Origin: Methyloceanibacter sp.
GTDB taxonomy: Bacteria; Pseudomonadota; Alphaproteobacteria; Rhizobiales; Methyloligellaceae
DNA: 11,481 bases
NCBI GenBank assembly: GCA_022865725.1
Contig: JALHTP010000134.1
Location: 1-11,481, forward strand
Direction: 5' to 3'
The position numbers and the translations under genes are program-made. The notes beneath the pieces are model-generated. The model searched no databases and was not told the DNA's origin. It worked only from the letters and a program-made list of their open reading frames with translations. Below are positions 1 through 7,016 of this stretch, in pieces; the stretch's first letter is position 1, and each line of letters opens with the position of its first letter.

Positions 1-100
1 CAAAGAGCCCAAGGAAGGATCCCTGTGGGGTTGAACCCACCTTCCGGGGATGCTTAGGTCTGCCGCAAGAGGCGGCCGGAAAACCCGCTTGGGTCCGGCC
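1..100 (+). ncRNA. Possible 3' part of a structured RNA (cut by window edge)
   Basis: No credible reading frame lies here, but the bases fold well. GGAAGG (13-18) can pair with CCTTCC (40-45) around an inner stem GTGGG (25-29) with CCCAC (36-40). GCCGC (62-66) pairs with GCGGC (72-76) over a five-base loop. CCGG, then ACCC (83-86), pair with GGGT (91-94), then CCGG (95-98), over a GCTT loop. Three consecutive hairpins ahead of a gene suggest the 3' part of a small RNA or a structured leader of the monooxygenase gene. The general look recalls the 3' half of an alphaproteobacterial 6S RNA, but that is an impression from memory. There is no T-run after the last hairpin, so it is not a classical terminator. 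The 5' part lies outside the window. Confidence 0.25.
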
Positions 101-122
101 AAGCAGAAGGGGTTACGGGGCG

Positions 123-1493
123 GTGCAGCGTTTCTGTATCATCGGCGCGGGGGCATGCGGTCTGGCGACAGCCAAGACTTTCGCCGAGCGCGGCATTCAA
201 TTCGATTGTTTCGAGGCGCTGTCGGATGTCGGCGGCATCTGGAACCCGCAGAGCCCGCATGTCGTCTACGGCTCGACCTATCTCAATTCCTCGAAGAAGC
301 TCTCGCGCTATCCCGATTTCCACTTTCCCGAGGAGTGGGCGCCGTATGCGAGCCGGGCGCAGGCGCAAGACTATCTGCGCGCCTATGCCACGGAGTTCGG
401 TCTTTATCCGCTGATCAGCTTCAACAAGCGCGTCACGCGCGCCGAGCACACGCCGCAAGGCTGGCGCGTGCAGATCGAGGGCGAAGCCGGCCCTCGTCTC
501 TATGCCGGCCTTATCGTCGCCAACGGGCATCATTGGGAGTCGGTCGTGCCGACTTATCCCGGCCATTTCGACGGCGAGATGCTGCATTCGCACGACGTGA
601 AGTCGAAGGAGCAGGTCAAGGGCAAGCGCGTGCTGGTGGTGGGCGCGGGAAATTCAGCCGTCGATATCTTGTCCGATGCCGCGATCGAGAATGGGCGCGT
701 CGTGCATTCGATGCGCCGCACCTATTATTTCTTTCCCAAGACAGTGTTCGGCAAGCCGACCGACGTGTTCATCGACTACACCAGCCGCATCCCGCTGCCG
801 CGCAAATTGATGCGGCTGTTGTACCGCTGGGGCATGCGCATCGTGGTGGGCCCGCATCGCCGCTTCGGCCTGGAGCGGCCGGACCACGATCTGTTCGAGG
901 CGCACCCCACCGCCTGCAACACCTATATCGATCACCTCATCCATGGGCGCACGATCGTGAAGCCCGGCATCGAGCGGCTCGACGGCAAGCGCGTCATCTT
1001 CACCGACGGCAGCGAGGAGGAGATCGACTTTCTCATCTGGGCCACGGGCTTCAGGCCGAGCTTTCCCTTCATCGACTCGTCCTACATCCTCGATGAGCGG
1101 GGCAAGTCGAAGCTGTTCATCCATACCTTCCATCGCGAGCTCGACGATCTCTTCGTAGTCGGATTGTTCGAGCCGGCCGAAGGGGGCGTGTGGCAGATCG
1201 CCGATTATCAAGCGCGGCTGATCGCGGCCTTCATCAATGCCGAGCAGACCGATCCGAAGCGCGCCGCGTGGTTCCGGGCGCTGAAAGCCCGCGCTCACCC
1301 CGATATCGGTCACGGCATCAGGTGGAAGGATACGCCCTGGCACAGATTCGAGATCCAGCACTACCGCTTCCGCATGTATATGAAGCGGCTGCTGCGCAAA
1401 TTCGGTCTGCCCTCGGGCGAGAAGGTCGAGCCGCATCTCATGCAGCTCGACGGCGCGGGCGGCGCCAAGGCGCCGCTGAAGCTCGCCTCTTAG
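123..1493 (+). CDS. Flavin-containing monooxygenase (FMO, group B type)
   Basis: A 456-residue FAD- and NADPH-dependent monooxygenase, expected to oxygenate a soft nitrogen or sulfur centre of a small substrate in the cytoplasm. The N-terminal Rossmann motif GAGACG (8-13) ends its second strand in an acidic residue (E31), as expected for FAD. The second dinucleotide motif GAGNSA (174-179) is for NADPH. The FMO fingerprint lies between them at 149-160 (F149, G151, H155, S156, K160), with V159 where tyrosine is usual. A late ATGF box sits at 307-310. Length fits bacterial FMOs. The start is GTG, so that the protein begins just before the first strand of the FAD fold; AGAAGG at 105-110 is a plausible but distant ribosome site. 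The gene stands alone on its strand and ends 9 bases from the converging hydrolase gene. The substrate cannot be told; the Val makes a Baeyer-Villiger enzyme (usually Trp there) unlikely. Confidence 0.93.
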   Translation: MQRFCIIGAGACGLATAKTFAERGIQFDCFEALSDVGGIWNPQSPHVVYGSTYLNSSKKLSRYPDFHFPEEWAPYASRAQAQDYLRAYATEFGLYPLISFNKRVTRAEHTPQGWRVQIEGEAGPRLYAGLIVANGHHWESVVPTYPGHFDGEMLHSHDVKSKEQVKGKRVLVVGAGNSAVDILSDAAIENGRVVHSMRRTYYFFPKTVFGKPTDVFIDYTSRIPLPRKLMRLLYRWGMRIVVGPHRRFGLERPDHDLFEAHPTACNTYIDHLIHGRTIVKPGIERLDGKRVIFTDGSEEEIDFLIWATGFRPSFPFIDSSYILDERGKSKLFIHTFHRELDDLFVVGLFEPAEGGVWQIADYQARLIAAFINAEQTDPKRAAWFRALKARAHPDIGHGIRWKDTPWHRFEIQHYRFRMYMKRLLRKFGLPSGEKVEPHLMQLDGAGGAKAPLKLAS

Positions 1494-1502
1494 GGCAAGC
1501 GA

Positions 1503-2546
1503 TCAGCGCCCCAGCGCCTCCCCGAAAAATTTGAGCGCCGCCTCGCCGACGGATTTGTGGATCGCGGCGCGATCCGCGCCTGGCGCATCGATGCAGGCCT
1601 CGGGGAACTCGTCGCGGCCCTCGTCGTCGCATTCGTTGACGAAGATCTCGTGATCCACGGGGCCGGGGATGATGACGAGCTCGGCGTTCGGAATATGCTT
1701 GGCGGCGAAGGCAGCGTTGTCCTCCGCCGGGGTCTGCGTGTCGCGCGCGCCGACTGTGATGTAAGCGGGGATGGTCATCTGGGCGAGCCCGGCCGCGTCC
1801 ATGCCGAAAGCCTTGATGATGCCGGGCGCCATGGCGAAGGCCGCTTTGATGCGTGGATCGCGCACATCGAGCGCCGGTGAGGCGTCGAGCGGCAGCTCGT
1901 CGCGGAGATAAGCGGGCACCATCTGGTTGCTCTTCCAGCCCTTCTGGAAGGCGAGATATTTGTCCGCATCGACTTTGGCGCCGCCGATCCAGAGCGAGGT
2001 GAAGCCGCCTTGCGAATGGCCGGCGACGCCGATCTGCTCCGCGTCGATCGCCTTGGCCCAGGCTGGGTCCTTCAGCAAAAAGTCGATGGCGAGAGAGATG
2101 TCGCGCGGGCGCTGCCAGAGCTTGTTGGCGAGGTAAGCGATGGTCTGGTCATAGGTGTTGGCGCGATAGTGATAGAGCCCGGCGACGATATAGCCGTGTG
2201 CCGCGAGCGTTTGCGCGAACCAGGCATACAGAAGCGGGTTGGAGCCTCGCCCATGCGAGAACATCACCAGCGGATAGCGGCCGGGCGCCAATTCGGCGTC
2301 TTTGTAGAGATGCAGATTGGTGAAGAAGGGCATCGCAAAAGGTGTGGCGGATGCGTCGGGTGCCAGGGAAGGATAGAACATCGCGAGAGCGAGATGCCGG
2401 GCGCCGTCGACAAATTCGATCTGTCTGAAGCCTACCGGATGTAGCGGCTGCTCCTCCTGGTCCGCGGCAGATGCGGGTGAAATACATGCAGCGAGAAACA
2501 AGGCGGCCACATAGACGAGGACTTTCGCGGGGCTTATCTGGCGCAA
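1503..2546 (-). CDS. Exported alpha/beta hydrolase (dienelactone hydrolase / PAF-acetylhydrolase-like)
   Basis: A 347-residue serine hydrolase of the alpha/beta fold, probably acting on an ester outside the cytoplasm. The nucleophile elbow is GHSQGG at 176-181 (Ser178). Asp269 and His299 (in a DHE context) are the likely rest of the triad, and SHGRG (97-101) is the oxyanion-hole loop. The overall layout resembles the predicted dienelactone hydrolase group (COG4188) and PAF-acetylhydrolase II. Residues 1-27 are an export signal: a basic start, a hydrophobic core, then both a lipobox-like LAAC (Cys21) and an ASA site (25-27). C306 and C318 could form a disulfide. The start is TTG, chosen because GGGAG lies about 7 bases upstream and the next in-frame ATG would delete the signal. 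It follows the malic enzyme gene by 62 bases on the same strand, so co-transcription is likely. Substrate unknown. Confidence 0.9.
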   Translation of the reverse strand: MRQISPAKVLVYVAALFLAACISPASAADQEEQPLHPVGFRQIEFVDGARHLALAMFYPSLAPDASATPFAMPFFTNLHLYKDAELAPGRYPLVMFSHGRGSNPLLYAWFAQTLAAHGYIVAGLYHYRANTYDQTIAYLANKLWQRPRDISLAIDFLLKDPAWAKAIDAEQIGVAGHSQGGFTSLWIGGAKVDADKYLAFQKGWKSNQMVPAYLRDELPLDASPALDVRDPRIKAAFAMAPGIIKAFGMDAAGLAQMTIPAYITVGARDTQTPAEDNAAFAAKHIPNAELVIIPGPVDHEIFVNECDDEGRDEFPEACIDAPGADRAAIHKSVGEAALKFFGEALGR

Positions 2547-2608
2547 CGGTATTCTCCCTCGACAGCAATCGCGATGAGCCTCGCGGTTTTCTCAGAGCCC
2601 GACAAGCC

Positions 2609-4279
2609 TCAACCTTTGCGCCGGTAGGGCCGGTAAACCGGCTCCCACATCTTGGCGGCGATGAGCGCGGGCAAAGCTGCATCCTCGAAGGGCGCGCATA
2701 GACCCTCCTCGCGCGCCTTCATCGCCACCGCGACGGCAATGGTCATGGCGACGGAGCGAAGCTCGGAGACGGGCGGCAGTAGGCTTGCCCCGGAATCGCT
2801 GAGCGCGGGCGAGAGGCCGGCGAGCGCCTTGGCGGCGGCGGCAAACATTCCGTCGGACACGCGAGACGATTTCACCGCGAGCACGCCAAGGCCCATGCCG
2901 GGAAACACATAGGCGTTGTTGGTCTGAGCGATCGCGACCTGCTTGCCGCCGCACATCACAGGCGGGAAGGGGCTGCCGGTGCCGATCACGGCCCGGCCTT
3001 CGGTCCAATTCATCAAATCTTGGGGAGCGGCTTCGGCGCAAGAGGTGGGGTTGGAGAGGGGAAAGATGATGGGACGCTCGACGCCGGCCGCCATGGCGCG
3101 AATGATCGCCTCGCTGAACATGCCGCCTTGCGCCGAAACGCCGATCAGCACGGTGGGCTTGGCGTTCTTGACCACATCGAGAAGCCCGATCCTGCCTTGC
3201 TGCTCGCGCGGCCAGGCTGGGACCCGTTGCGCATCTTGCGCGAAGGGCGCCTGGAAATCGAGAATGCCCGCCATGCCCTCGACCAGCAGCCCGTCGCGGT
3301 CGACGGCATAGAAGCGGCCGCGCGCCTCATTCTCGGACAGCCCCGCCTCGATCATCACCCGCAGCAGAAGCGCGCCGATGCCGCAGCCGGCAGAGCCGGC
3401 GCCGACAATGGCGATGCGCTGTTGGTTAAGCGGAACGCCGGTCACCTTCACCGCCGCGAGCAGTGTGCCGGCGGCGACGGCGGCGGTGCCTTGGATGTCG
3501 TCGTTGAAGGTGGTGAGACGGTCGCGATAGCGCGTGAGGAGACGGCCGGCATTGCCCCGCGCAAAGTCTTCCCATTGCAGGAGGACATGCGGCCAGCGGC
3601 CGACGATGGCGGCGACGAAGCTCTCGACAAAGGCGTCATAGTCCGCGCCCCGCACGCGTTTCTGCCTCCAGCCCACATAAAGCGGGTCCGACAACCGCTC
3701 CTGATTGTCGGTCCCGACATCGAGCAGGATGGGGAGGGTGGTGGCGGGATCGATGCCGGCGCACGCGGTATAGAGCGCAAGCTTGCCGATGGGGATGCCC
3801 ATGCCGCCCGCGCCCTGGTCGCCGAGCCCCAAGATGCGCTCGCCGTCGCTCACCACGATGACGCCGACGCGGTCGTAGCGGGGATGGGCGATGATGTCCT
3901 TGATGCAGTCCCGGTGCTGCCAGCTCAAGAACAGCCCGCGCGGGTAAGCGGAATAGTGGCTGAACTCCTGGCAGCCCTCGCCGACGGTCGGCGTATAGAC
4001 GAGCGGCAGAAGCTCGGCGAGGTGGCGGGTGAGGAGCGCGTAGAACAGCGTCTCGTTGGAATCCTGCAATCCGCGCAGGAAGAGATAGCGCTCGAGATTG
4101 GTCTCGAATTTGCGCAAAGCCTTTAGCCTGCGGTCGGACTGCTCATCGAGCGTGCCGACATGGGGCGGAAGCAGCCCATGCAGGTGAAATGACGTGCGCT
4201 CTTCCTCGGTGAAGGCCGAGCCTTTGTTGAGCAGGGGATCGGTCAGAAGGGCAATGCCCTCAAGGTCGATGTCCACCAT
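2609..4279 (-). CDS. maeA: Malic enzyme (NAD-type, oxaloacetate-decarboxylating)
   Basis: Converts L-malate to pyruvate and CO2 with reduction of NAD(P), linking the TCA cycle to pyruvate. The 556-residue chain is the single-domain type also found in E. coli MaeA/SfcA and eukaryotes, not the longer MaeB fusion with a phosphotransacetylase domain. In this numbering the catalytic Tyr95 lies in YTPTVG and Lys166 follows the GAGGMGIPIG loop. The metal ligands are Glu237 and Asp238 (WEDF) and Asp261 (NDDIQG). The dinucleotide loop GAGSAG is at 293-298. NAD preference is inferred from subfamily likeness only. Start choice: ATG at 4279 has GGAGG just 3 bases upstream; GTG at 4276 would be better spaced (6); an upstream TTG at 4294 adds five residues but has a poor ribosome site. 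All three precede the conserved IALLTDPLLNKG segment. It is probably the first gene of a unit with the hydrolase. Confidence 0.93.
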   Translation of the reverse strand: MVDIDLEGIALLTDPLLNKGSAFTEEERTSFHLHGLLPPHVGTLDEQSDRRLKALRKFETNLERYLFLRGLQDSNETLFYALLTRHLAELLPLVYTPTVGEGCQEFSHYSAYPRGLFLSWQHRDCIKDIIAHPRYDRVGVIVVSDGERILGLGDQGAGGMGIPIGKLALYTACAGIDPATTLPILLDVGTDNQERLSDPLYVGWRQKRVRGADYDAFVESFVAAIVGRWPHVLLQWEDFARGNAGRLLTRYRDRLTTFNDDIQGTAAVAAGTLLAAVKVTGVPLNQQRIAIVGAGSAGCGIGALLLRVMIEAGLSENEARGRFYAVDRDGLLVEGMAGILDFQAPFAQDAQRVPAWPREQQGRIGLLDVVKNAKPTVLIGVSAQGGMFSEAIIRAMAAGVERPIIFPLSNPTSCAEAAPQDLMNWTEGRAVIGTGSPFPPVMCGGKQVAIAQTNNAYVFPGMGLGVLAVKSSRVSDGMFAAAAKALAGLSPALSDSGASLLPPVSELRSVAMTIAVAVAMKAREEGLCAPFEDAALPALIAAKMWEPVYRPYRRKG

Positions 4280-4314
4280 AGGCCTCCGAGCCAAGCTTGG
4301 GTTCCGCTTCCCTG

Positions 4315-4341
4315 ATTAGAGAGGCCGCCACACGGCGGCAA
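4315..4341 (-). promoter_or_regulatory. Candidate promoter for the malic enzyme gene
   Basis: On the minus strand TTGCCG (complement of 4336-4341) is followed after 15 bases by TCTAAT (complement of 4315-4320), 5/6 to the -10 consensus. Transcription would start about 30 bases before the ATG at 4279. The spacing is short of the ideal 17. A small hairpin, CCGCC/GGCGG with a 4-base loop (4325-4338), overlaps the spacer and could be an operator. The call rests on consensus matching by eye. Confidence 0.25.
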
Positions 4342-4465
4342 GGGTCGCCCATGGCGGAGGGGGTGTCACGAGAGTGTAACAGTCCGGCTCTTTGCTGGTT
4401 GGGTCACGGTCTTGCGGGGGATGCCTTCTGTGCGGTTCGCAGCCACCACGCGCTCCAACGGAGCC

Positions 4466-5452
4466 ATGGATTTTGAAGCGCAAGCTTTACCTGGTCTCGT
4501 CTGGGCCTTTCGCTTCTTCGTTGACGGATCCTCGGAGGAGCTCCCCATCGACCAGCCGATTCCCGACCATGAGGGTTGGCTGTGGCTACATTTCAATCTC
4601 GCCGACGCTCGCGCTTGCAACTTCCTGAAATCCGGTCCTGATCTCCCCGCGCCCGCCAGAGAGCTCCTGATTGCCGCCGACGGGCACCAGCAGCTACATG
4701 CCCATGCGGCTTGCGTCTATGGAGTCTTCGCCGATCTCGTCTGCGGACTTGGCGGCGCGATCGATGAAATCGGCTTCCTGCATTTCGCCATGACGGAGCA
4801 GCTCTTCGTCAGCAGCCGCCGCCACAGCCTGAACGCGCTTGAGGCGACCCGCCGGTCGTTGCGCGGCGGCCGCAAGATCGGAACAGTCGCCCAGCTGCTC
4901 GAGGCGATCGTCGAGCACATGGTCGAAGCCGTCGAGAGCTATGCCGACGGCCTCGCCGACGACCTCGATAGAGTCGAGGAGCGGGTGCTGATCGCTGACA
5001 CGAGCGACCAGCAGCAGGCGCTTGCCCGGGTGCGGAGGGTCGCGGTGCGGTTGCACCGGCAGCTTGCGACGCAACGGTCGCTCCTGCATCGCTTCGAGTG
5101 CGACATCGCACCGTCGGTCCAGGCGCCGCTGCATTTCGCAACGGGAAAATTGGCTCAGCGAATCGATTGGTTGGATCATGAGATGATCGCCTCACGCGAC
5201 CGTGCGCAATTGTTGCAGGAAGAGGTCTCGCTGAAAATGGCGGACCAGACCAATCGCAATCTTCAGGTGCTGGCCATTGTCACGACCGTGTTCCTGCCTG
5301 CGAACCTGATCGCCGCCATCTTCGGCATGAATGTCGGTGGCTTGCCGCTCGCGGCCAATCGCTCTGGCTTTGCCTGGGCCCTGCTGCTGCTTGCCGGCAT
5401 CTCGGGCTTTGTCTTTTGGATCCTTAAGCGGTCCGGACTCCTGGGGCGATAG
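4466..5452 (+). CDS. CorA-family divalent metal transporter (ZntB-like)
   Basis: A 328-residue membrane transporter of the CorA superfamily, which forms pentameric channels for Mg2+, Co2+, Ni2+ or Zn2+. The first ~265 residues are a soluble cytoplasmic domain; residues ~145-262 look like the long helices of the funnel. Two membrane helices follow (~267-286 and ~302-321). The signature GMN (287-289) closes the first, continuing as VGGLP. Classic Mg2+ CorA has a bulkier acidic loop after GMN, so ZntB-type zinc transport is the better guess, though the metal is not proven. Start: ATG at 4466 begins shortly before the conserved VWAFRF-like first strand, with CGGAG two bases upstream. TTG 4412 and ATG 4421 would add 18 or 15 residues of unconserved look. 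It diverges from malic enzyme and converges on the dehydrogenase gene 15 bases downstream. Confidence 0.85.
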   Translation: MDFEAQALPGLVWAFRFFVDGSSEELPIDQPIPDHEGWLWLHFNLADARACNFLKSGPDLPAPARELLIAADGHQQLHAHAACVYGVFADLVCGLGGAIDEIGFLHFAMTEQLFVSSRRHSLNALEATRRSLRGGRKIGTVAQLLEAIVEHMVEAVESYADGLADDLDRVEERVLIADTSDQQQALARVRRVAVRLHRQLATQRSLLHRFECDIAPSVQAPLHFATGKLAQRIDWLDHEMIASRDRAQLLQEEVSLKMADQTNRNLQVLAIVTTVFLPANLIAAIFGMNVGGLPLAANRSGFAWALLLLAGISGFVFWILKRSGLLGR

Positions 5453-5467
5453 CTCCCACGCCTGCGC

Positions 5468-6265
5468 TTACCCTGGCTGCTGCTTGGGGAGGGAGCGGCG
5501 GATCTGGCGCGCGACGAGGCGGGGGCTGAGCGCATTCAGCAGGAACAGCGCGCGAAGGATGGCAGGCTTGACCACGCGCCGCTTGCGCGCTTCCACGCCG
5601 CGAAAGATCGCGTCGGCGGCTTCTTCCGGCGACAGAACCGGCGCGAGAATCGGGTTTCCAGCCGGCACGCGCTCGCGGCTCCCTGGATTGTGCTTCCAGT
5701 AGGGGGTCTCGACGGTCCCGAGCACGACCAGGGTGACGTCGATGCCCGTTCCCTTCACATCGGCGCGGAGCGCCTCGGTGAAGCCGAGCAGCGCATGCCG
5801 CGCGGCGATATAGGCGGCAGCATTCGGCCAGATCAGATAAGAGGCCGGAGAGGTGATGCAGGCGATCGCGCCCGACCGGCGCGCCAGCATTGCCGGCAGG
5901 AAGGCGCGGGTGAGGTTGAAGGCCGCAAGATAAGGCACCTCGATCATGCCAAGCGCCTCTTCCGCGCTGGTCTCGGCGAGAGGCCGCCAGCGTCCCGCGC
6001 CGGCATTGTTGATGAGGATGTCGGGCGTGCCGGCTTCGCGGGCGATCCGCGCGCTCGTCTCGGCGATGGTGCCCGCATCGGCAAGATCGACCTTGTAGGC
6101 GGTGGCAGCGCCGCCTGCGCGCCTTATGGCGTCCGCCACCTCGTCGAGCCTTTGGGCGTTCCGGGCGAGCAAGAGGACACGGGCGCCGCTCGCGGCGTAG
6201 CGCTTGGCCGTGGCCTCGCCGATCCCGCTCGATGCGCCGGTTACGAGGACAAGCTTGGATGCCAT
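5468..6265 (-). CDS. Short-chain dehydrogenase/reductase with unusual active site
   Basis: A 265-residue single-domain SDR. The cofactor loop TGASSGIG spans 9-16, the NNAG motif is at 86-89, and D60 precedes the adenine pocket; Arg35 after the second strand suggests NADP(H). The classical tetrad Asn-Ser-Tyr-Lys is only half kept: Ser139 and Tyr152 are present, the YxxxK lysine is Arg156 (codon CGG), and the position where the catalytic Asn normally sits aligns by eye to Pro111. The C-terminus (~225-265) is basic with hydrophobic stretches, hinting at membrane association. I recall SDRs with a similar TSPAS...YxAAR pattern, so this may be a subfamily rather than a decayed gene; the frame is intact. 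The ATG has AAAGGGAA upstream (6271-6278). Neighbours give no pathway. Substrate unknown. Confidence 0.92.
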   Translation of the reverse strand: MASKLVLVTGASSGIGEATAKRYAASGARVLLLARNAQRLDEVADAIRRAGGAATAYKVDLADAGTIAETSARIAREAGTPDILINNAGAGRWRPLAETSAEEALGMIEVPYLAAFNLTRAFLPAMLARRSGAIACITSPASYLIWPNAAAYIAARHALLGFTEALRADVKGTGIDVTLVVLGTVETPYWKHNPGSRERVPAGNPILAPVLSPEEAADAIFRGVEARKRRVVKPAILRALFLLNALSPRLVARQIRRSLPKQQPG

Positions 6266-6468
6266 CCGAGTTCCCTTTCCGCTTTCTGGATGGGCGGCTA
6301 AGTCCTTAGAGTCTCGTCATATTCCGGCCCGTTCCAAAATGACGCGGGACTGTGGCACAAACGCTACAGGGCGACGGGAACGCTTGGCTGCGGCAGCAAA
6401 GGTGCTGGCAAGCGCGTCCGCCCGCGATAATCTTAGCGCATCTTTGTCGCAGCTAAGGAGGCGTTCCG
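6266..6468. other. Divergent intergenic region (dehydrogenase / small exported protein)
   Basis: This 203-base spacer must hold the start signals of two divergent genes. On the plus strand GATAAT (6426-6431) resembles a -10 box about 38 bases before the ATG at 6469, but no decent -35 lies 16-18 bases upstream. AAGGAGG at 6455-6461 is a near-perfect ribosome binding site for the small exported protein. I see no RNA gene or clear operator. Confidence 0.4.
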
Positions 6469-6837
6469 ATGAGGTCGTTTGCGCGGGTCTTTGGGTTGGC
6501 ACTAGTCGCGGCGGGCCTGAGCCTGGCTCACGGCACGCCAGCCAATGCAGGCTGTATCGGACTCTCAGGTACCGCTGACGGGTTTGACCAGGAAACGGGC
6601 ATTAGCCGCGCGCAGCTCGCGCTGTCTGACGCCGTCAAAGACTACAAGATACAAAAGAGGCTCCACACCGTCACCGTATCGCCCATGCGCGCAAAGCCGC
6701 AGCCTTATTGGCGCGACAGCGTGAGCGCCGATCTCTTTTATAAGCCCGACATCGTCAAATCGAATTCCTACACCATCTGCTGGCATGGCGTGGTCTCGCC
6801 CTATGTCTGCACCTCGGGCGCTAAGCTCTGCTGGTAA
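6469..6837 (+). CDS. Small exported four-cysteine protein of unknown function
   Basis: I do not recognise this 122-residue protein by name. It has a textbook signal peptide: MRSFAR, a hydrophobic core to about residue 20, and an ANA site (25-27) giving a mature chain of about 95 residues that starts GCIGL. The mature part has four cysteines (C29, C104, C114, C121), enough for two disulfides, with three in the last 19 residues and a terminal tryptophan. The aromatic and proline-rich middle (PYWRD, FYKPDIV) suggests a compact periplasmic beta domain. The ribosome site AAGGAGG, 7 bases before the ATG, is the best in the window, which supports a real and well-translated gene. It is monocistronic; repeats follow before emrB. 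It could be a periplasmic or secreted structural protein. No enzymatic motif is visible. Confidence 0.78.
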   Translation: MRSFARVFGLALVAAGLSLAHGTPANAGCIGLSGTADGFDQETGISRAQLALSDAVKDYKIQKRLHTVTVSPMRAKPQPYWRDSVSADLFYKPDIVKSNSYTICWHGVVSPYVCTSGAKLCW

Positions 6838-6926
6838 TTTAGGCCTGCTGGTCATCTGGAAGACCCTGCATCGTGCCCCGGGGCGAGCCCCCTGGGGCCG
6901 ATCCCTATCCCGACGCTTCCGCCACG

Positions 6927-6958
6927 CTAGAGCGCTGTCGCCCTCGATAACGCTCTAG
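6927..6958. repeat. 8-bp perfect inverted repeat (CTAGAGCG / CGCTCTAG)
   Basis: CTAGAGCG (6927-6934) is exactly complementary to CGCTCTAG (6951-6958) across a 16-base loop. It lies about 90 bases after the small exported protein gene and just before the second repeat module. The element could stop or stabilise transcripts from either side, but no T-run follows it. The AGAGCG/CGCTCT arms look like part of the dispersed repeats found in Hyphomicrobiales genomes (from memory). Confidence 0.55.
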
Positions 6959-6967
6959 GACTTGTTG

Positions 6968-7016
6968 GAGCATGATCTTATCGGAAAACCGGTTCCCACT
7001 TTTCGCAGATCAGCTC
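6968..7016. repeat. Rhizobial-type palindromic repeat abutting emrB
   Basis: An imperfect 49-base hairpin. The arm GAGC-A-TGATCT (6968-6978) pairs with AGATCAGCTC (7007-7016), leaving one bulged A. Inside it CGGAAAA (6982-6988) pairs with TTTTCG (7000-7005), again with one bulge, and AACCGGTT (6987-6994) is a perfect palindrome. The core, running AAAACCGGTTCCCACTTTTC, matches my memory of a short repeat present in very many copies in Bradyrhizobium, Methylobacterium and relatives. Its last two bases fall inside the emrB stop codon. In the emrB transcript it forms a 3' stem-loop that may protect the message end. Confidence 0.7.

Noticed and set aside
654..1436. 260-codon minus-strand frame opposite the monooxygenase
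   Set aside because: Shadow of the FMO gene; no ribosome site or recognisable motif.
3020..4126. Long open frame (368 codons) opposite the malic enzyme gene
   Set aside because: It lies entirely antisense to a clear enzyme with all catalytic motifs; the composition is the low-complexity Asp/Gly/Ala/Arg type expected from the reverse strand of a high-G+C gene.
4412..4465. Upstream TTG (4412) or ATG (4421) as the CorA start
   Set aside because: The added 15-18 residues look unlike a conserved N-terminus and the ribosome sites are no better; ATG 4466 fits family length. Not fully excluded.
6351..6366. Sigma-54-like promoter (TGGCAC ... GC) ahead of the small exported protein
   Set aside because: The GG (6354-6355) and GC (6363-6364) are 9 bases apart; sigma-54 promoters need about 12 between these pairs, and the TTGC context is missing.
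6875..6898. G/C-rich hairpin (GCCCC ... GGGGC) after the small exported protein gene as terminator
   Set aside because: Self-complementary, but with no T-run and several alternative pairings; too weak to call.
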